DNA from: Parapristionchus giblindavisi
Taxonomy: Eukaryota > Nematoda > Chromadorea > Rhabditida > Diplogasteridae
DNA length: 64,000 nucleotides
Assembly: GCA_943737045.1 (NCBI GenBank)
Contig: CALSFV010000399.1
Coordinates: 62,001 to 126,000 of the forward strand
Direction of reading: 5' to 3'
Shown: piece after piece, positions 23,525-36,802 of the stretch
Layout of the letters: each line of letters starts with the position of its first letter
Numbering within the stretch: position 1 is the first letter of the stretch
Notes under the pieces: model-generated
The model's database searches: none
Told to the model about the DNA's origin: nothing
What the model saw: only the letters and a program-made list of their open reading frames with translations
Translations under genes and position numbers: made by a program

Positions 23525-24227
23525 GGTGCGGCAGCAGAAGACAAGAGTCCTCCTTCCAAGAAGTAGAGATTGGAGGTGAGATTTTGGATTTTTTAACAAT
23601 TTTTGAATAAATTTAGTGCTAATAATAATAATGTTAATAATAATGGTCCATACGTGGGCGGGGTACGTCACGAATGTGTATGGGACCGTGCAGAAATCGC
23701 AAATGAAGCGCTTTGTCACGCCAACTATTATGAATATTATGATCGGCTAGTGTTATGCGAGTGGGAGAGTTTTCTTTTCGGTAGGTATCCTGCAAATGTG
23801 TATCGAAAACAGTCCATTATTAGTTGGTAAAAGATTTGATAGGAAACAAGGTGATTTGCGGTGCTACTGCTATTATGTAGACACGCTGTGCATCGTTGTC
23901 GCTGGTTCGATTCTGACAATTTAATACTAAAATAAATTGCTTATTATTGTTTTTTTCTTTTTCTGAAAACTGCTTTGCCAAGTCAATTTTTCTTATCTGC
24001 TAGTTGTAAAATATTAATTAGACTTACGTTTTAATAGAGTGGCCGACTGCATAGGGCGCTTGCCTATCGAAAACTGGCAAGAATTAGTTCGTAGTAGATT
24101 TGAAAGGAAACAAGGTGATTTGCGGTGCTGCACTCAATATGACTTCACGCTGTACATAGTTGTTGCTGATGCTCCTTCCTGTGCAATGCATTCCACACTG
24201 AAAATAAATTATTTATTAATATTAATA

Positions 24228-24266
<39 letters not shown>

Positions 24267-24332
24267 GTTGTTGTTCAGAATGCTGTCCATGGTGATGATG
24301 ACAGGGCCGAGCGAGGAGGCGAAGGTCCCGAG

Positions 24333-24480
24333 CAAGGAGACGGAGGTCTCGAGCAAGGAGACGGAGGTCTCGAGCAAGGAGACGGAGGTCTCGAGCAAGG
24401 AGACGGAGGTCTCGAGCAAGGAGACGGAGGTCTCGAGCAAGGAGACGGAGGTCTCGAGCAAGGAGACGGAGGTCTCGAGC
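24333..24480 (+). repeat. 21-bp exonic minisatellite, seven units (EQGDGGL)
   Basis: Seven near-identical units GAGCAAGGAGACGGAGGTCTC-type (unit given in parts: GAGCAAGGAG, ACGGAGGTCTC) within the copy A exon 24279-24536. Each adds the heptad EQGDGGL. The array is absent from copy B, where [17 protein letters not shown] is encoded by a separate exon. Confidence 0.9.
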
Positions 24481-24963
24481 CGCAGAATATGCTCAACATA
24501 ATCGCCTCCAAGATCCGCTCGAGTGAGGACGGAGAGGTTTGATCTTTAATCTTTAATCTTTAATCTTTAATTTTTGGTTCTTTGGTCTTTGAATATTTTT
24601 TAAACGTTGGTTAAGTAGTTGTGCTAGATCGATTAAACACTACCTCGTAGTTGATTGATTGGCTGAAAGCGATTGATGTATCAAGTGATGACTTTTGATG
24701 CTCCTCTGATCGTTGATCTCTACCGTAACCCTGATCCACTACCGTAACCCTGATCCTCTACCGTAACCCTGATCATTCCCTGCTTGCAGATCATGTTCTC
24801 CGATCTGCTCACCAAGGGATCGACGCGCAAGACTGCCGCCCAGAAGTTCAACAATCTGCTCGTGCTGACGAAGTGGCAGGCGGTGGACGTGGCCCAAGCG
24901 GAGCCCTACGGAGAGATCAGAATCCGTCCGGGACCACAAATGGACGAAACCGCCGGTTCCTAA

Positions 24964-26199
24964 GAGTACTGTAGCTGTCTATTGATTTTTTGATTGATCA
25001 GCCGTTTATCTTGATTTTTGATCACATTTGTTTTCCCATGTCATCCTTACAGTAGTTCTGCCTAATAGTACTGTAACTGTCTATTGATTGATTGGCCGTA
25101 TAGCTTGATTTTCGATCAGATTTGTTTCCCCATGTCCTACTGTAGCGTATGCGTCCAATTCACTTATTGATTGATTTGATTCTTGATTTCTTTTCCCGTT
25201 TCCAATGTAGCTGTGTATTTGCCGCTAGGTACCTTCTGTACTATGCGATCTTTTTAACCGATTGATTGATTATCGATTAGTTACTGCTCCAAATTTGTAC
25301 CGTAATCTGCTATATCGATTTTTGCCTTCAACAGAGATGTCTTTCTATAAGTATCGATTTTTTGCAGTCTCTGCTTGTACAGTATCATGCTATTTGTAAT
25401 GCGATTTTTTTGTTTCATTGCATCTCTTGAGATATTCTTTTGTTCGTATTCCTTTCCATTGGCATGCACACTTCGATTATCGATTTTCGACTGATCTACA
25501 ATCATTCATTCACTTATCGATTTTTTTACAGAAAAATATTATTATTATTTATGCAATCCGCTTTTTGTTGTATGGCAACAGATTGATTTTCGAACTCGAA
25601 GTGTTCTTTTCATTTGTATACATATGCATGATTCTTCAGCCTTTATCCTTTTTCCTTCTCATTATCCTCGATTGATTATCGATCTCCATGAACCACTCAG
25701 AATTACCGTATACCGTATAATCTACCGTACTCCCCCCATTATTGATTGATTGATTTATTGATTGATTATCTCACGTTGCCCGCTTGCTTACTAATCTCAG
25801 CTTTTTTGTATGTATTTCCCTTGCACTATATACCATATAACACCTTGAGATACAGATAAGGAGGCCTTGTTATTACCGTATCCCCCGCTTTTTATTGATT
25901 TTTGTTTCCTTTCATCCCTTGAGATATTCTTCTGCTTTCCATCGGCATGTACACTTTGATTATCGATTTTCGATAGTCCTTAAATCATTCATTTATCGAT
26001 TATCGATTTTTGTGTAATAAAGTATATGATAAGATATCAGATGACACTGCAATGGTCGCTTGTACCGATGGTTATCGTATAAATTGTTTCATTTTATTCG
26101 CATTTTCCACAACCAGGCGAAATCTTGTATCACATTCCCTAATTATAAGTATTCGGTTGTGCTATGTTTATGTTAATCTTCTTATTGTTAGTTCTATAA
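24964..26199. other. 3' flank of RAD21 copy A, no gene
   Basis: AT-rich sequence with many ATTGATTGATT words, matching 36803-37925 downstream of copy B over most of its length. This shows the duplicated unit includes about 1 kb of 3' flank. ORFs here do not resemble proteins. Confidence 0.7.
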
Positions 26200-28070
26200 G
26201 AGAGCCTGTCTGAGGGAACTCACATATGAGGTGACATAGCGAAAAATAAATATTTTTGTTTGATGTGGAATAAAATAGTACACTACCAGGTGACCTCAGC
26301 CACACATATGAGAAAGTTTGATTTTGTGTCTAAAGGTTACTGTAAGCGAAAATGTTCATTTGGTCGAAAAAAATTATTTCGGTTCCCAAGCATCCGATCG
26401 ACTCGGGTGTGGTACCAATCGATTCCTCGAGCGAATACAAGCAACTTTTACTCCGATCGCTTTTTAGTCAGGACTTCGAAGAATCGAGATATTGCGAAAA
26501 TAAACTTTTGAACGTTAATTTCTGTGCGACGGTTCTCTAGGAGGAAGAAATTAAATTTGCTTAAATCGTTCTACATTTAATTACCTACCTTATATTTAAA
26601 TATGAAGGCAAACAAACCTGGTCAAATTTGGTTACGAAAGCAAAATATGACAGCGACTCGGTAAAAAAGTCACTTCACGATCCTTAGTGCGCTTGTCATA
26701 CTGTGGACACCTGTCTCTTTTCATGCCTCTATGCCCGGACTCCCCCTATAGGTTTAATTTATTTCGTTTTTACATGTTTTTTTTACTTAAAATTAAAACA
26801 CACACTAGGGGGGAAACATTTAAAAACAGAATAAATTGAGCAAGAATAAACCAATTAATGGTGCCGGGTATAGAGCTGTGAATAAGAAAATATGACAGGG
26901 CACCAATTGCTATAGAACCTTTTTAAAGAAGGAAGAAAGTAAATATGTTTAAATCGTTCTACATCTAATACCAAACCTTATATTAAAATATGAAGACCAA
27001 CAAAAGAGGTCAAGTTTGTATTTGAACGCAAAATATGACAGTGACTCAGTCTAAGACTACTTCACGATATTGTTTTGGTGCCTTGTCACTCTGGTGTTGA
27101 AATCCATGCATGATCACGGATACGAATATGTTCATGCATAATTCGACATTAAATGCATGATAATACATGGGATATCCACGGTTCGATATCATACATGGAT
27201 TCTTTGTGATCGTGTATAGATTTTCCGTGATCTTGCATGGAGTCTCAAAATCCACGCATGATCACGGATAACCCATGCATGATTCGAGTATTTTCCATGC
27301 TACAATTATATCTTATCATTAATTGCACGAATTTTACTTGAATCATGCATGGATTCAAACGCCAGAGCATATTGTCTTATTCACGGCTCTATACCCCGCC
27401 CCATTAATTGGTTTATTCTTGCTCAATTTATTCCGTTTTTAAATGTTTCCCCCCTAGTGTGTGTTTTAATTTTAAGTAAAAAAAACATGTAAAAACGAAA
27501 TAAATTAAACCTATAGGGGGAGTCCGGGCATAGAGGCATGAAAAGAGACAGGTGTCCACAGTATGACAAGCGCACTAAGGATCGTGAAGTGACTTTTTTA
27601 CCGAGTCGCTGTCATATTTTGCTTTCGTAACCAAATTTGACCAGGTTTGTTTGCCTTCATATTTAAATATAAGGTAGGTAATTAAATGTAGAACGATTTA
27701 AGCAAATTTAATTTCTTCCTCCTAGAGAACCGTCGCACAGAAATTAACGTTCAAAAGTTTATTTTCGCAATATCTCGATTCTTCGAAGTCCTCACTAAAA
27801 AGCGATCAGAGTAAAAGTTGCTTGTATTCGCTCGAGGAATCGATTGGTACCACTCCCGAGTCGATCGGATGCTTGGGAACCGATATAATTTTTTCGACCA
27901 AATGAGCATTTTCACTTACAGTAACCTTCAGACACAAAATCAAACTTTCTCATATGTGTGGCTGAGGTCACCTGGTAGTGTACTATTTTATTCCACATCA
28001 AACAAAAATATTTATTTTTCGCTATGTCACCACCCCCGGTCAGAATGTCAATTCCCTCAGACATGCTCTC
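26200..28070. mobile_element. 1871-bp fold-back insertion, ATAA target duplication
   Basis: Ends GAGAGCCTGTCTGAGGGAA and complement (GAGCATGTCTGAGGGAA) are flanked by ATAA at 26196-26199 and 28071-28074. The paralogous flank downstream of copy B reads GTTCTATAATTCTTTC at about 37914-37929, the empty site. The arms pair over nearly the whole length around 27130. The centre contains short CATGCATGATCACGG repeats. No transposase was seen. I do not recognise the family. Confidence 0.85.
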
Positions 28071-28099
28071 ATAATTCTTTCTTAAAAATTTTGCAACAC

Positions 28100-28440
28100 A
28101 ACCCACTTTTACTCTTTCTCTTTGTCTCTTTCCTTATAATATCATCATATGCCCATTTATCGTATATCATATGTCCGTCTTTCTCCCTCTCCTCATTCCC
28201 TCTCTCTATTCCTCTCCCTCTATCTCCCTCTCCTTTTTCCAATGTCTCCCTGATTCCTATCTCTCCCTCTCTCTTTATTCCCTGTCTCTCCCTCCTTATT
28301 CCCTATCTCTCCCTCTCCTTATTCCTGTCTCTCTCTCTTTATGACCCTCCCTCTCACCATTCTTTTCTCGTCTCCTTCTCCCACTCCATCGCGCACACTC
28401 CACTCTACCTCTACCTCTTGAAACATCTCCTCTGTCTTTT
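28100..28440. repeat. CT-rich tract upstream of RAD21 copy B
   Basis: About 300 bp of imperfect TCTCCCTCTC repeats, duplicated at about 38230-38515 upstream of copy C. It lies roughly 1.3-1.6 kb ahead of the start codon in both. It could act as a promoter-proximal polypyrimidine element, but this is inference. Confidence 0.6.
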
Positions 28441-29717
28441 TATAAGTACTGTACGGCTAGGCTTGCTGTGGGTTACTGTAACTTGTGTGAGTGTAGGATT
28501 ACTGTAATGATAGTGCAGTGTGTTGCTTGTAGTCCCTTCATGCCCTCTTTATCATTCTTCAATGATATCTTGATCAAGCACCGACAAATTTATTTGCATT
28601 GGTATTGTTGATATTATTACTCGGGTGCTACTGCAGAACACCGTAAGAGTCCAAGAGGGTGGGGGGGGGGGATTTAAAAAAACTAGGGAAAGGGTCTCAC
28701 ATTAAAAATAATAATAACTTATGCTTTACAAGGATAAATTATAATAGCGAATAGTTGATATCGTGATGAATTACATAAAATACGATGCCACTGATATTAG
28801 GCTTATGGATATCAATCAATCAATTTACTCATTTCAAGTAGAATACTAGATGATGGGGCTGATGGGTATATTAGTATGCAATCAAAGTTGAAAGGCGACA
28901 GAGTGAGAATCACACAATCGAGATGGGAATATGGGCCCAATCGCGATACGAGCTATCAATCGCAGCCACTGGGTACGAAAAGGGGCCGGGACGCTAGATT
29001 TACTATTGTGACATCCACCTTACCTATTGCACAACCATTCTCTCTCATCATTAGCCCAGTTACATTTCCATACTAGGCAGCGATGATTTCTTAGTTGATT
29101 TTCTTTTATTTTTATAATATTATAGCATAAAAACATATCCCTAGCTATTTTGACTCTCTCGGCTCTGACAACACTCTCTCGCTTTCTGTGTTTACGAGAG
29201 AATGTCGAACGAGAGGATATACTGTATAAGCTTCTCTGGCGTTCAAATCGGTTCAATTTTTTCGCGGGTGTTTACTGTTTTCATGACGCTGTCTTGTATC
29301 ATTCACTCGTTTTATTGCCAAAATCTATGCTTAATTAGTTTAATAGTACGAGATCACTTTTGTTTGACCACAACAGAGAACGCTTTTTTCCACTTAATAT
29401 TCATTAAGCGATTTCTAAACCCAAATTTGTGCTTAAACTCTTGATCATTGTAATACGCTACGTTGTTCTTTTACACTTTTATTGAGTATTTATTTAAATA
29501 ATATTCACTCTTTTTATTGCCAAATCTACGCTTAATTAGTTAAATAGCACGATATCACTCTTGCTTGACCACCATGAGAACACTTTTTTCCACCTATTAT
29601 TCATTAAACTATGTCTAAACTCAAACGCTCGATCCGCGTCTTTCGCTACGTTGTTCTTTTATTTACGTAGTTCTTTTATTAAGTATTTATTTTAAAATTT
29701 AATTAATTTAAGCGAGT

Positions 29718-32202
29718 ATGTTCTATGCTCAATTTGTGCTATCGAAGAAGGGCCCGTTGGCTAAGATCTGGCTCGCGGCCCATTGGGAGAAGAAATTGAG
29801 CAAGGCGCAGATCTACGAGACCAACATCCAAGATGCGGTCGACGAAATCAAGCAGCCCAAGGTACATTCTACTTTATAATTGATTGTAATTATATTCACT
29901 ATGATATCAACCATAGGTGGGCGCGTGAAAACGAATTCTTTTTGCGCACAGCCTTGCCTGCCCTTGCAGGGCCTTGCGCATAGCCTTGTATAGCAAAAAT
30001 TGGAAAATTTCCAGTGAAATCTGCTAAAAAATGGCCATGCGCATAGCCTTGCCTTACAATTCCCCGGTTTGCGCACAGCCTTTCCCCCAGCGTGCCCACC
30101 TATGATATCAACATATTTATTGAGTTTTACTGAGCATCAATCTTCTATGTTATATTATCTGTATTTCCTGTACTGTACTGTGAACATATGATTGATATAC
30201 TATAATGTAGTTAACATTGCACTTATTCCTGAATCATTTTCGTGTTTACAATTCATGTAAAATATTAATATGTTAGTATCATTCGGACATTATCAAATAT
30301 ACAAATTAATAATGTAATACAATATTGATATAATAATAATATTAATCACAATAATTATAATAATTAACATATATTCAGGTCAAAATCGCACTTCGCACCA
30401 CCGGTCATCTGCTGCTCGGAATCGTGAGAATTCATTCGAAGAAGACCAAGTACCTCCTAGCTGACTGCAACGAGGCTTTCTTCAAGGTGACTTATCATTT
30501 ATAACTTGGTTCAATTCACATTTTCAAAACTACTGCTTGTTTTCGCTTTTTTGTCTCTTCGTCTTTTTTTTAAAGCAAAGTAATGTATAAAGTAACTTGT
30601 ACCCCCTGCTCTAAAATAATCTAAAAGCCAATGGAATGCTGTGAAGAATATTATCTAATATCATTTATTTATTTATTTATTTATTACAGATCAAAGAGGC
30701 CTTCCGTTCTGGTCGACTCGAGTTGACCGAAGACACGTACGAAGCACCAAAGAATGCGATCACATTACCTGAGGTAGTATTTGTATTTATTTATTTATTT
30801 AATCTATCTTAATTAATTATTTTATCATATTTACTCAATAAATATGACAGCAAGTGCTATGCTTGAAATAAATAACATATTGATTTCATCTTCTTCAGAA
30901 AATACGGTAAGATAAATGATTATTGTTTTTAAATGTTACAAAATGAGATAATAATCCATCATAGGTGTGCACCATGGACAATCTCATGGACAATCTCCTT
31001 CCGGAACTCGGCGATCTCGACTTTGGTCAGCAGATCCAGATAAATCAGGTGGGATTATTGCTTTATTTATTGATTTATTGATTGATATTATTGATTTATC
31101 GATTGATATTATTGATTTATCGATTGATGTTACTGATCATAGGTCGAAAAGTATGGTACAGAGTACCAAGCCTGACCGCATTTTGAGCCAAAGTTTAACA
31201 AAAATCGAAAAACCGCATTTTGAAAATGTGCAACCTAGCTATTCGACCTATGGGTTTATTGATTGCCCCCCTCTTCATCATCAGAGCCGCCCTCTTGAAT
31301 AAACGTGTTAAACACGGAAATTGAACTGAAAATTATTGATTGATAAAGTGTGGATTTTTCATTAATCCATCTGGAAAGCAATGGCGGAGCGCTAATGATT
31401 GACTGGGGGAGTTAAACAGATGATTGGGGCAAATATCGACTGATTATTGATTGATTATCGATTGATTCTGAGATAATTTGATTGATCTTTGCAGTCTCGA
31501 GTCGACGACATCACCCTCAAGGACGACTTCTTCACCGACAGCAGCACCAGTGTCTTCGCAGGCAATGTCTTTGGAGTGAGTTGATCTTCATTATTAGTCT
31601 TGCTGTTGTTCGAGTGATATAATAGTGTTGAAACGTGCATTCAACTGTATTTGTACCCATGAAAGGTCGTCATTTTTAGCTTCCTTTTTTATCAAGTGGC
31701 CTAAAATGGGCCTTATATAGTGGGTCAGTCCTCGCATATCTTTGAAGTGAAGCTTTCGAGCTAACTATACCAATTCCGATTTACAATAATAATAATAATT
31801 TATTATTTGTTTCTCTAGACAGGATACTATATTTAAAACATTGATTTGAATATATGAGAAAATAAATAAATATTTATAAATAAATAAATGAAATATTTAA
31901 GACGGACGATTTCGGCGATGGTGGCATGGGCAGTCACTGCGACAGTCTGGCTGACTTCGATATCACTGAAGAGGACATGGAGATGGCTCGAAGAGATGCC
32001 GGTACGTACTTTCTTTAGGCATTACATAATAATAATATGAAAAATCAACGACTTGACTAGAGAACAAGAGCACAACCGAATAGGAAATGTGGAAAAGATG
32101 CACAGGAGTGAATGAATGTAATAACAGAACTGAATGTGGAGTCTAAGGTACAATCTTAGACTCCACATTCGGTTCTGTTATTACATTCATTCACTCCTGT
32201 GC

Positions 32203-32280
<78 letters not shown>

Positions 32281-32369
32281 TTTTTTGCAGCCGCCTCCCG
32301 TTCGGTGCTTTCCGACCGTCTCCGTGAGCAGACCCCGTGCGTGGAGGGTAGACAGGTATGTTATCAACC

Positions 32370-32414
<45 letters not shown>

Positions 32415-34559
32415 TTAGGCGCCCGGTGAGGCGCTCTTCGGTGACGATGATGACTACGGTGATGGAGGAGCGGGAGCTGACGATCATCATGATCATCAGC
32501 TGCAGCAGGATGACAGTCAGTGCATTTGCTTATTTCTAACAATATTCTTTGGAAATTGGTACGAAATGATAATATTGATTCGGCGAGGCCATAACATGGG
32601 TGCTATCCAACGAAAATAACCTGTTTAATAGGAATCTACAACACAGTTTTTGAATCTTTTACTAAAACGCTAAGAAAAGTTTCGTGTGAAATCGATATTT
32701 TGATGATTTGCATATTGCTAACAATATTCTTTTTAAATTGGTCAGTATTGATTCGATGAAGCACGATTCTCTATCGCACACTGTGGATTTTGAATGTTTT
32801 TTCTCACTAAAAACGCTAAGAAAAGTTTCGTGCTGTCGATAAGGTTTTAAGAAATCGATATTTTGTCAAACTTGAGTATTGTATATTGAAAGAATATCGG
32901 AATCTGAATTCTCATGCCAAAGATTACTGTATCGGCAAAGATTACTGTATGATTTCCAGTGTTCATGGACCATCAATCGATCGGTGGATCGATCGCCGGT
33001 GACGCCATGGATGTCGACGGTTTCCCCGTAGGATCGCACGCAGGCAGCGTTGTCCCAGGTACGGTATAGCTATCGATCGATTGGAGATTTTATTGATTGA
33101 TTTTGCTTTAAATTCTCGTGTTGCAGAAGATCAGCGTTCAATCATTGACGCGCCCGACTCATCGTTTGCCCTCGAGCCTCTCGAAGCTATCGCTGCTGAG
33201 AAGGTATTATCGATTGAAATTATGGATTGATCAGTATACGGTATTGTCGATTGATCGTTATACGGTATTATCGATTGATCAGTAAACAGTGTGATTGATT
33301 GATTATCGATCAATAACTGAGAATAAAAGCGTTGTCTTTGATCTCATAATGTTCTAGAAATCCGCGTGATCATTCGAATAGAAAGGGTTTAGCGCACATT
33401 TAATACGTTGCATGGCAGCCGTTTTATCCCCCTGATCAATGACTGTTTTTTCAATCGATAGATAATATACACGATTAGTCAATCAATAATCATCGCCTAA
33501 TCGATCGATAATTGATCTTTGATCTTTGATCTCGTTGTAGGCGACTCGTCAGCGTCGCAGACGTCGTCTCATCATTGACGACCAGAAGAACATCTCGGGA
33601 GAGGAGATGAAGCAGAACATGGCTGACTATCGGTTGGTGGTGGATTATTGATTTTTTGTGTGGATTATTGATTTTTTTCAATTATTGATTTGTGGGTTAT
33701 TTATTTGAGGATTATTGATTTTTTTGTCTGGATTATTGATTTTTTGTCTGGATTATTGATTTTTGTGTGGATTATTGCAAAAACATCGACACAATTCATA
33801 ACTAGATTTTTGAGAGTCAAAGAATTATTCCGTGAAATTATTTATACGGAATAAAAGAATAAAATTGACAATATAGTGCGGTTTATTCTTATTCTTATTT
33901 ATTTTCCCATAGTTTTTGAAAAAAAAACATGAACAACGGAAGAAACGAGCTATATGGGAGCCGTTTAAATACAATCAGAGTTTAGAAGTTTAAAGATTTT
34001 TGTCGTTCACAATGAAGTATTCTTGCTTGCAGTGACACCCTGCAGCCTCTCGATCTGGCCCCGCCCACCCGTCGACTCATGCGTCTCAAGGAGAGCGGCA
34101 ATGTAGAGAAGGTGGGTCTCCTGAACACCCTTTGTAGTTTGTAGCTTGATACCTAGTGATACTCCAGTATTTGTGTAGTCTGATTTATTTATCGTACACC
34201 ACTAGGGTGCTTCTTCAAGTACTATATGTTCGAGTGTAGATAAATTATGTGGAATGTCAAAATATCAAAATTATTATGGTCTCATGGTTCGGTATTGCAG
34301 CTCTTCCACCTTCCCGGCAGTTCGTTCGTGAAGAACAAGAGTCTGATCAGAGTAAGATTTAATATTTATAATAATAATAATAATAATTTTATTTGTTTTT
34401 TTTCTTCGGTCGGCAGTGCACCCCGTGGTTTAATGTTTCGTGCACAGCCTATTTTTCGATTTCTCATTTCATTGGTGATTTCATTATGTAATCCATCCAA
34501 GCTGCCTACAACTTATTAGCTTGCAACAATTTTACTTGATATTTGATTATTTTAATCAA

Positions 34560-34592
<33 letters not shown>

Positions 34593-36802
34593 CATTATTA
34601 CAGCAATACCAATCGAAACTCACCTTCACCTGTCGTCAATCGTTCGCCACTGGCCCCTCCGGGAACATGCTCGACGAATCGATAGAGGACATCAGACGAG
34701 ACCTCGACTACGATGATAACATTGAGGATGCCGAGGATCGATCCACCATTGTGAGTGTACGGTAGATGCGGTGTACGGTAGGGGATGATATTGATTAATG
34801 AACCCGACAATTTGATTACGGTATGCGGTAGGAGATGATATTGATTGCCCCACTATTGTGATTACGGTATAAGGTGTACGGTAGGGATGATATTGATTGA
34901 TGGACCTACGAATGAGTACAGTGTCTGTATGCATTGTTAAAACCATACGTGGGCAGTTCAATTTTGAATGAAAAACACTAAAGAGGTATAAAATTTTGCC
35001 AAAATTCACTCGAAAATGATTTTTTTGCGCCCGACCTACCCGATTTCAAGTTCCAGTGACAAAGGTTGTCCATGTATGATTAAAACGCTTAATCATTCTT
35101 ATTCCTTCTTTTAGTTCGGCGGTGGAGCCATCGATGACTTTGACGATGGCAACTTCATGGACATTGGACCGCCCATGTCGATTGGTACGGTATTCATTTT
35201 GTTATTGATCGTTATTGATTTTCTAACTCCTCTGTTATTTTTGACTTGCGGCGTGCACCGCGGTGTACACCTTCTTTCCACACCGAGGTGCATGATACGG
35301 TGGACGCCGCGAGTCGAAAATACCGGAGGATTGATTTGATCTGTAGTTTGGAGTCTGATTATCGATTTATTGATTTTACAGGAGGCGGCTCGCCCATGCA
35401 CGATATGGACTTTGACGATCAGCCGTCGGTCGGCAGCGGAGGTACGGTTATAGAATACCTGTGTTTATTGATTTTTTATTTGAATTATTAAATATTCTCT
35501 GATGATTGATTGAATTTTTAAATATTCTCTGATTATTGATTGAATTATTAAATATTCTCTGATTATTGATTGATTTGATCAGGTGCGGCTGCGCCTGAAG
35601 AGATGAGTCCCCCGGAGAAGAAGAGAAAGCGCGGAGATGCGAGCAAGATGGAGGTGGGATTTTAGATTTTTAAAGGATTTTTGAATAAATTACATGCTAA
35701 TTATGCTAATAAAAGTGCACACGTGGGCGGGGTACGTCACGAGTATGTGTGGGACTGCGATGAGTCACAAATGATGCGCGTTGTTAAGGCAAATATTATG
35801 AGTATTCTAAAGTAGCTAGCTTTATGCGAGTGGGAGAGTTTTCTTTTCGGTAGGTATCCTGCAAATGTCTATCGAAAACAGTCAATTATTAGTTGGTAGA
35901 AGATTTGGTAGAAAACAAGGTGATTTGCGGTGCTGCGCTCAATATGACTTCACGCTGTACATTGTGCAATGCATTCCATTCTAAAAATTAATTATTTATT
36001 ATTATTATTATTATTATTATGATTATTATTATTATTGTTGTTCAGAAGACGCTCGATGACGATGATGACAAGGCCGAGCATGGAGACGAGGATCACAGGT
36101 AATTTATTTTATTTATTTATTTATTTATTTATTATGCTAATTGTATCATTGCTCATCTGACTTATTGTTAAGTCTAATATGATTTTTTTTAATTTAGAAA
36201 ATTATTATTGTTTGACGTAATTGTACAAAATAGATTGATGTTCGTAATTTTCTTTTTTTTAATAATTTTTTATGCAGATGGACAAAGCGCACGCAGAATG
36301 TGCTCAACACCATCGCCACGAAGATCAGAAGCAGTGAGGATGGAGAGGTTTGATCTTTGATCTTTGGTCTTTAATCTTTAATTTTTGATTCTTTGGTCTT
36401 TGAATATTTTTTAAACTTTGGTTAAGTGGTTACCATGCTAGTGCTAGATCGATTACTACCTCGTAGTTGATTGATTGGTTGAAATTGATTGATGTCTAAT
36501 ACTACTTTTCTCATTGATTACTGCCCTGATCGTTGATCTGCACCGTATCCCTGATCCTCTACCGTAACCCTGATCCACTACCGTAACCCTGATCCTCTAC
36601 CGTAACCCTGATCCTTCCCTGCTTGCAGATCATGTTCTCCGACCTTCTCACGAAGGGATCGACGCGCAAGACTGCCGCCCAGAAGTTCTACACCCTCCTA
36701 GTGCTGACGAAGTGGCAGGCAGTGGACGTGGCCCAAGCGGAGCCCTACGGAGAGATCAGAATCCGTCCGGGACCACAAATGGACGAAACCGCCGCTTCCT
36801 AA
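29718..36802 (+). CDS. rad21-like (scc-1/coh-1 family): RAD21/SCC1 cohesin kleisin subunit, copy B, complete (20 exons)
   Basis: Exons: 29718-29861, 30379-30486, 30690-30773, 30965-31048, 31495-31575, 31902-32001, 32291-32355, 32419-32515, 32960-33058, 33127-33203, 33541-33632, 34033-34111, 34301-34351, 34604-34750, 35115-35184, 35382-35441, 35583-35653, 36046-36098, 36278-36347 and 36629-36802; every junction keeps phase, giving 601 codons. Residues 1-105 are the Rad21/Rec8 N-terminal domain ([49 protein letters not shown]), which binds SMC3. The C-terminal 60 residues are the winged helix that binds SMC1 ([17 protein letters not shown]). The middle is acidic, with an EDIRRD motif (exon 14) fitting the separase ExxR pattern and a [11 protein letters not shown]-like tract. 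It closes the SMC1-SMC3 ring for sister-chromatid cohesion. Whether it is the mitotic or a specialised kleisin cannot be decided. Confidence 0.93.
29912..30100. mobile_element. 189-bp MITE in RAD21 B intron 1, 12-bp direct repeat
   Basis: Ends CATAGGTGGGCGCG and CGTGCCCACC are flanked by TATGATATCAAC at 29900-29911 and 30101-30112. Copy C has a single, slightly different site (TATAATATCAAC, about 40249-40260). The interior repeats GCGCATAGCCTTG and GCGCACAGCC. TSD length suggests a Mutator-like MITE. Confidence 0.8.
31139..31250. mobile_element. Small MITE with CATAGGTCGAA ends, RAD21 B intron 4
   Basis: It begins CATAGGTCGAAAAG and ends CTATTCGACCTATG; the interior has TTTTGAGCCAAA. Relatives occur at 41445-41567, 41713-41790, 56375-56535 and mirrored at 59609-59769. 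Confidence 0.7.
32098..32205. repeat. Perfect-looking 50-bp hairpin
   Basis: TGCACAGGAGTGAATGAATG...GAGTCTAAG is followed within a few bases by its complement CTTAGACTCCACATTC...CTCCTGTGCA. It lies in RAD21 B intron 6, immediately before a long (TAA)n array. No TSD is visible. Confidence 0.85.
32206..32281. repeat. (AAT)n microsatellite
   Basis: About 25 AAT units between the hairpin and the acceptor TTTTTTGCAG of exon 32291. A second ATT array (32373-32415) sits in the next intron. Confidence 0.95.

Larger units (their letters stand above)
20676..24963 (+). pseudogene. rad21-like: RAD21/SCC1 kleisin, copy A: 5'-truncated, with premature stop
   Basis: Exons matching copy B exons 10-20 lie at 20676-20752, 21054-21145, 21454-21532, 21730-21780, 22059-22205, 22781-22850, 23255-23314, 23526-23575, 24279-24536 and 24790-24963. 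All first nine exons, including the SMC3-binding N-terminal domain, are absent. Exon 23526-23575 is 21 bp shorter than its counterpart and has an in-frame TAG at 23564-23566 just after SPPSKK, removing the basic NLS-like tract. Exon 24279-24536 corresponds to two fused exons and contains seven 21-bp repeats. The C-terminal winged-helix exon ([33 protein letters not shown]) is still intact. It is probably non-functional, unless it is expressed from an internal promoter as a short fragment. Confidence 0.85.

Noticed and set aside
27818..28507. 229-residue ORF with many Leu/Ser/Pro
   Set aside because: It starts inside a fold-back arm and continues through the CT-rich tract; composition is that of the simple repeat.
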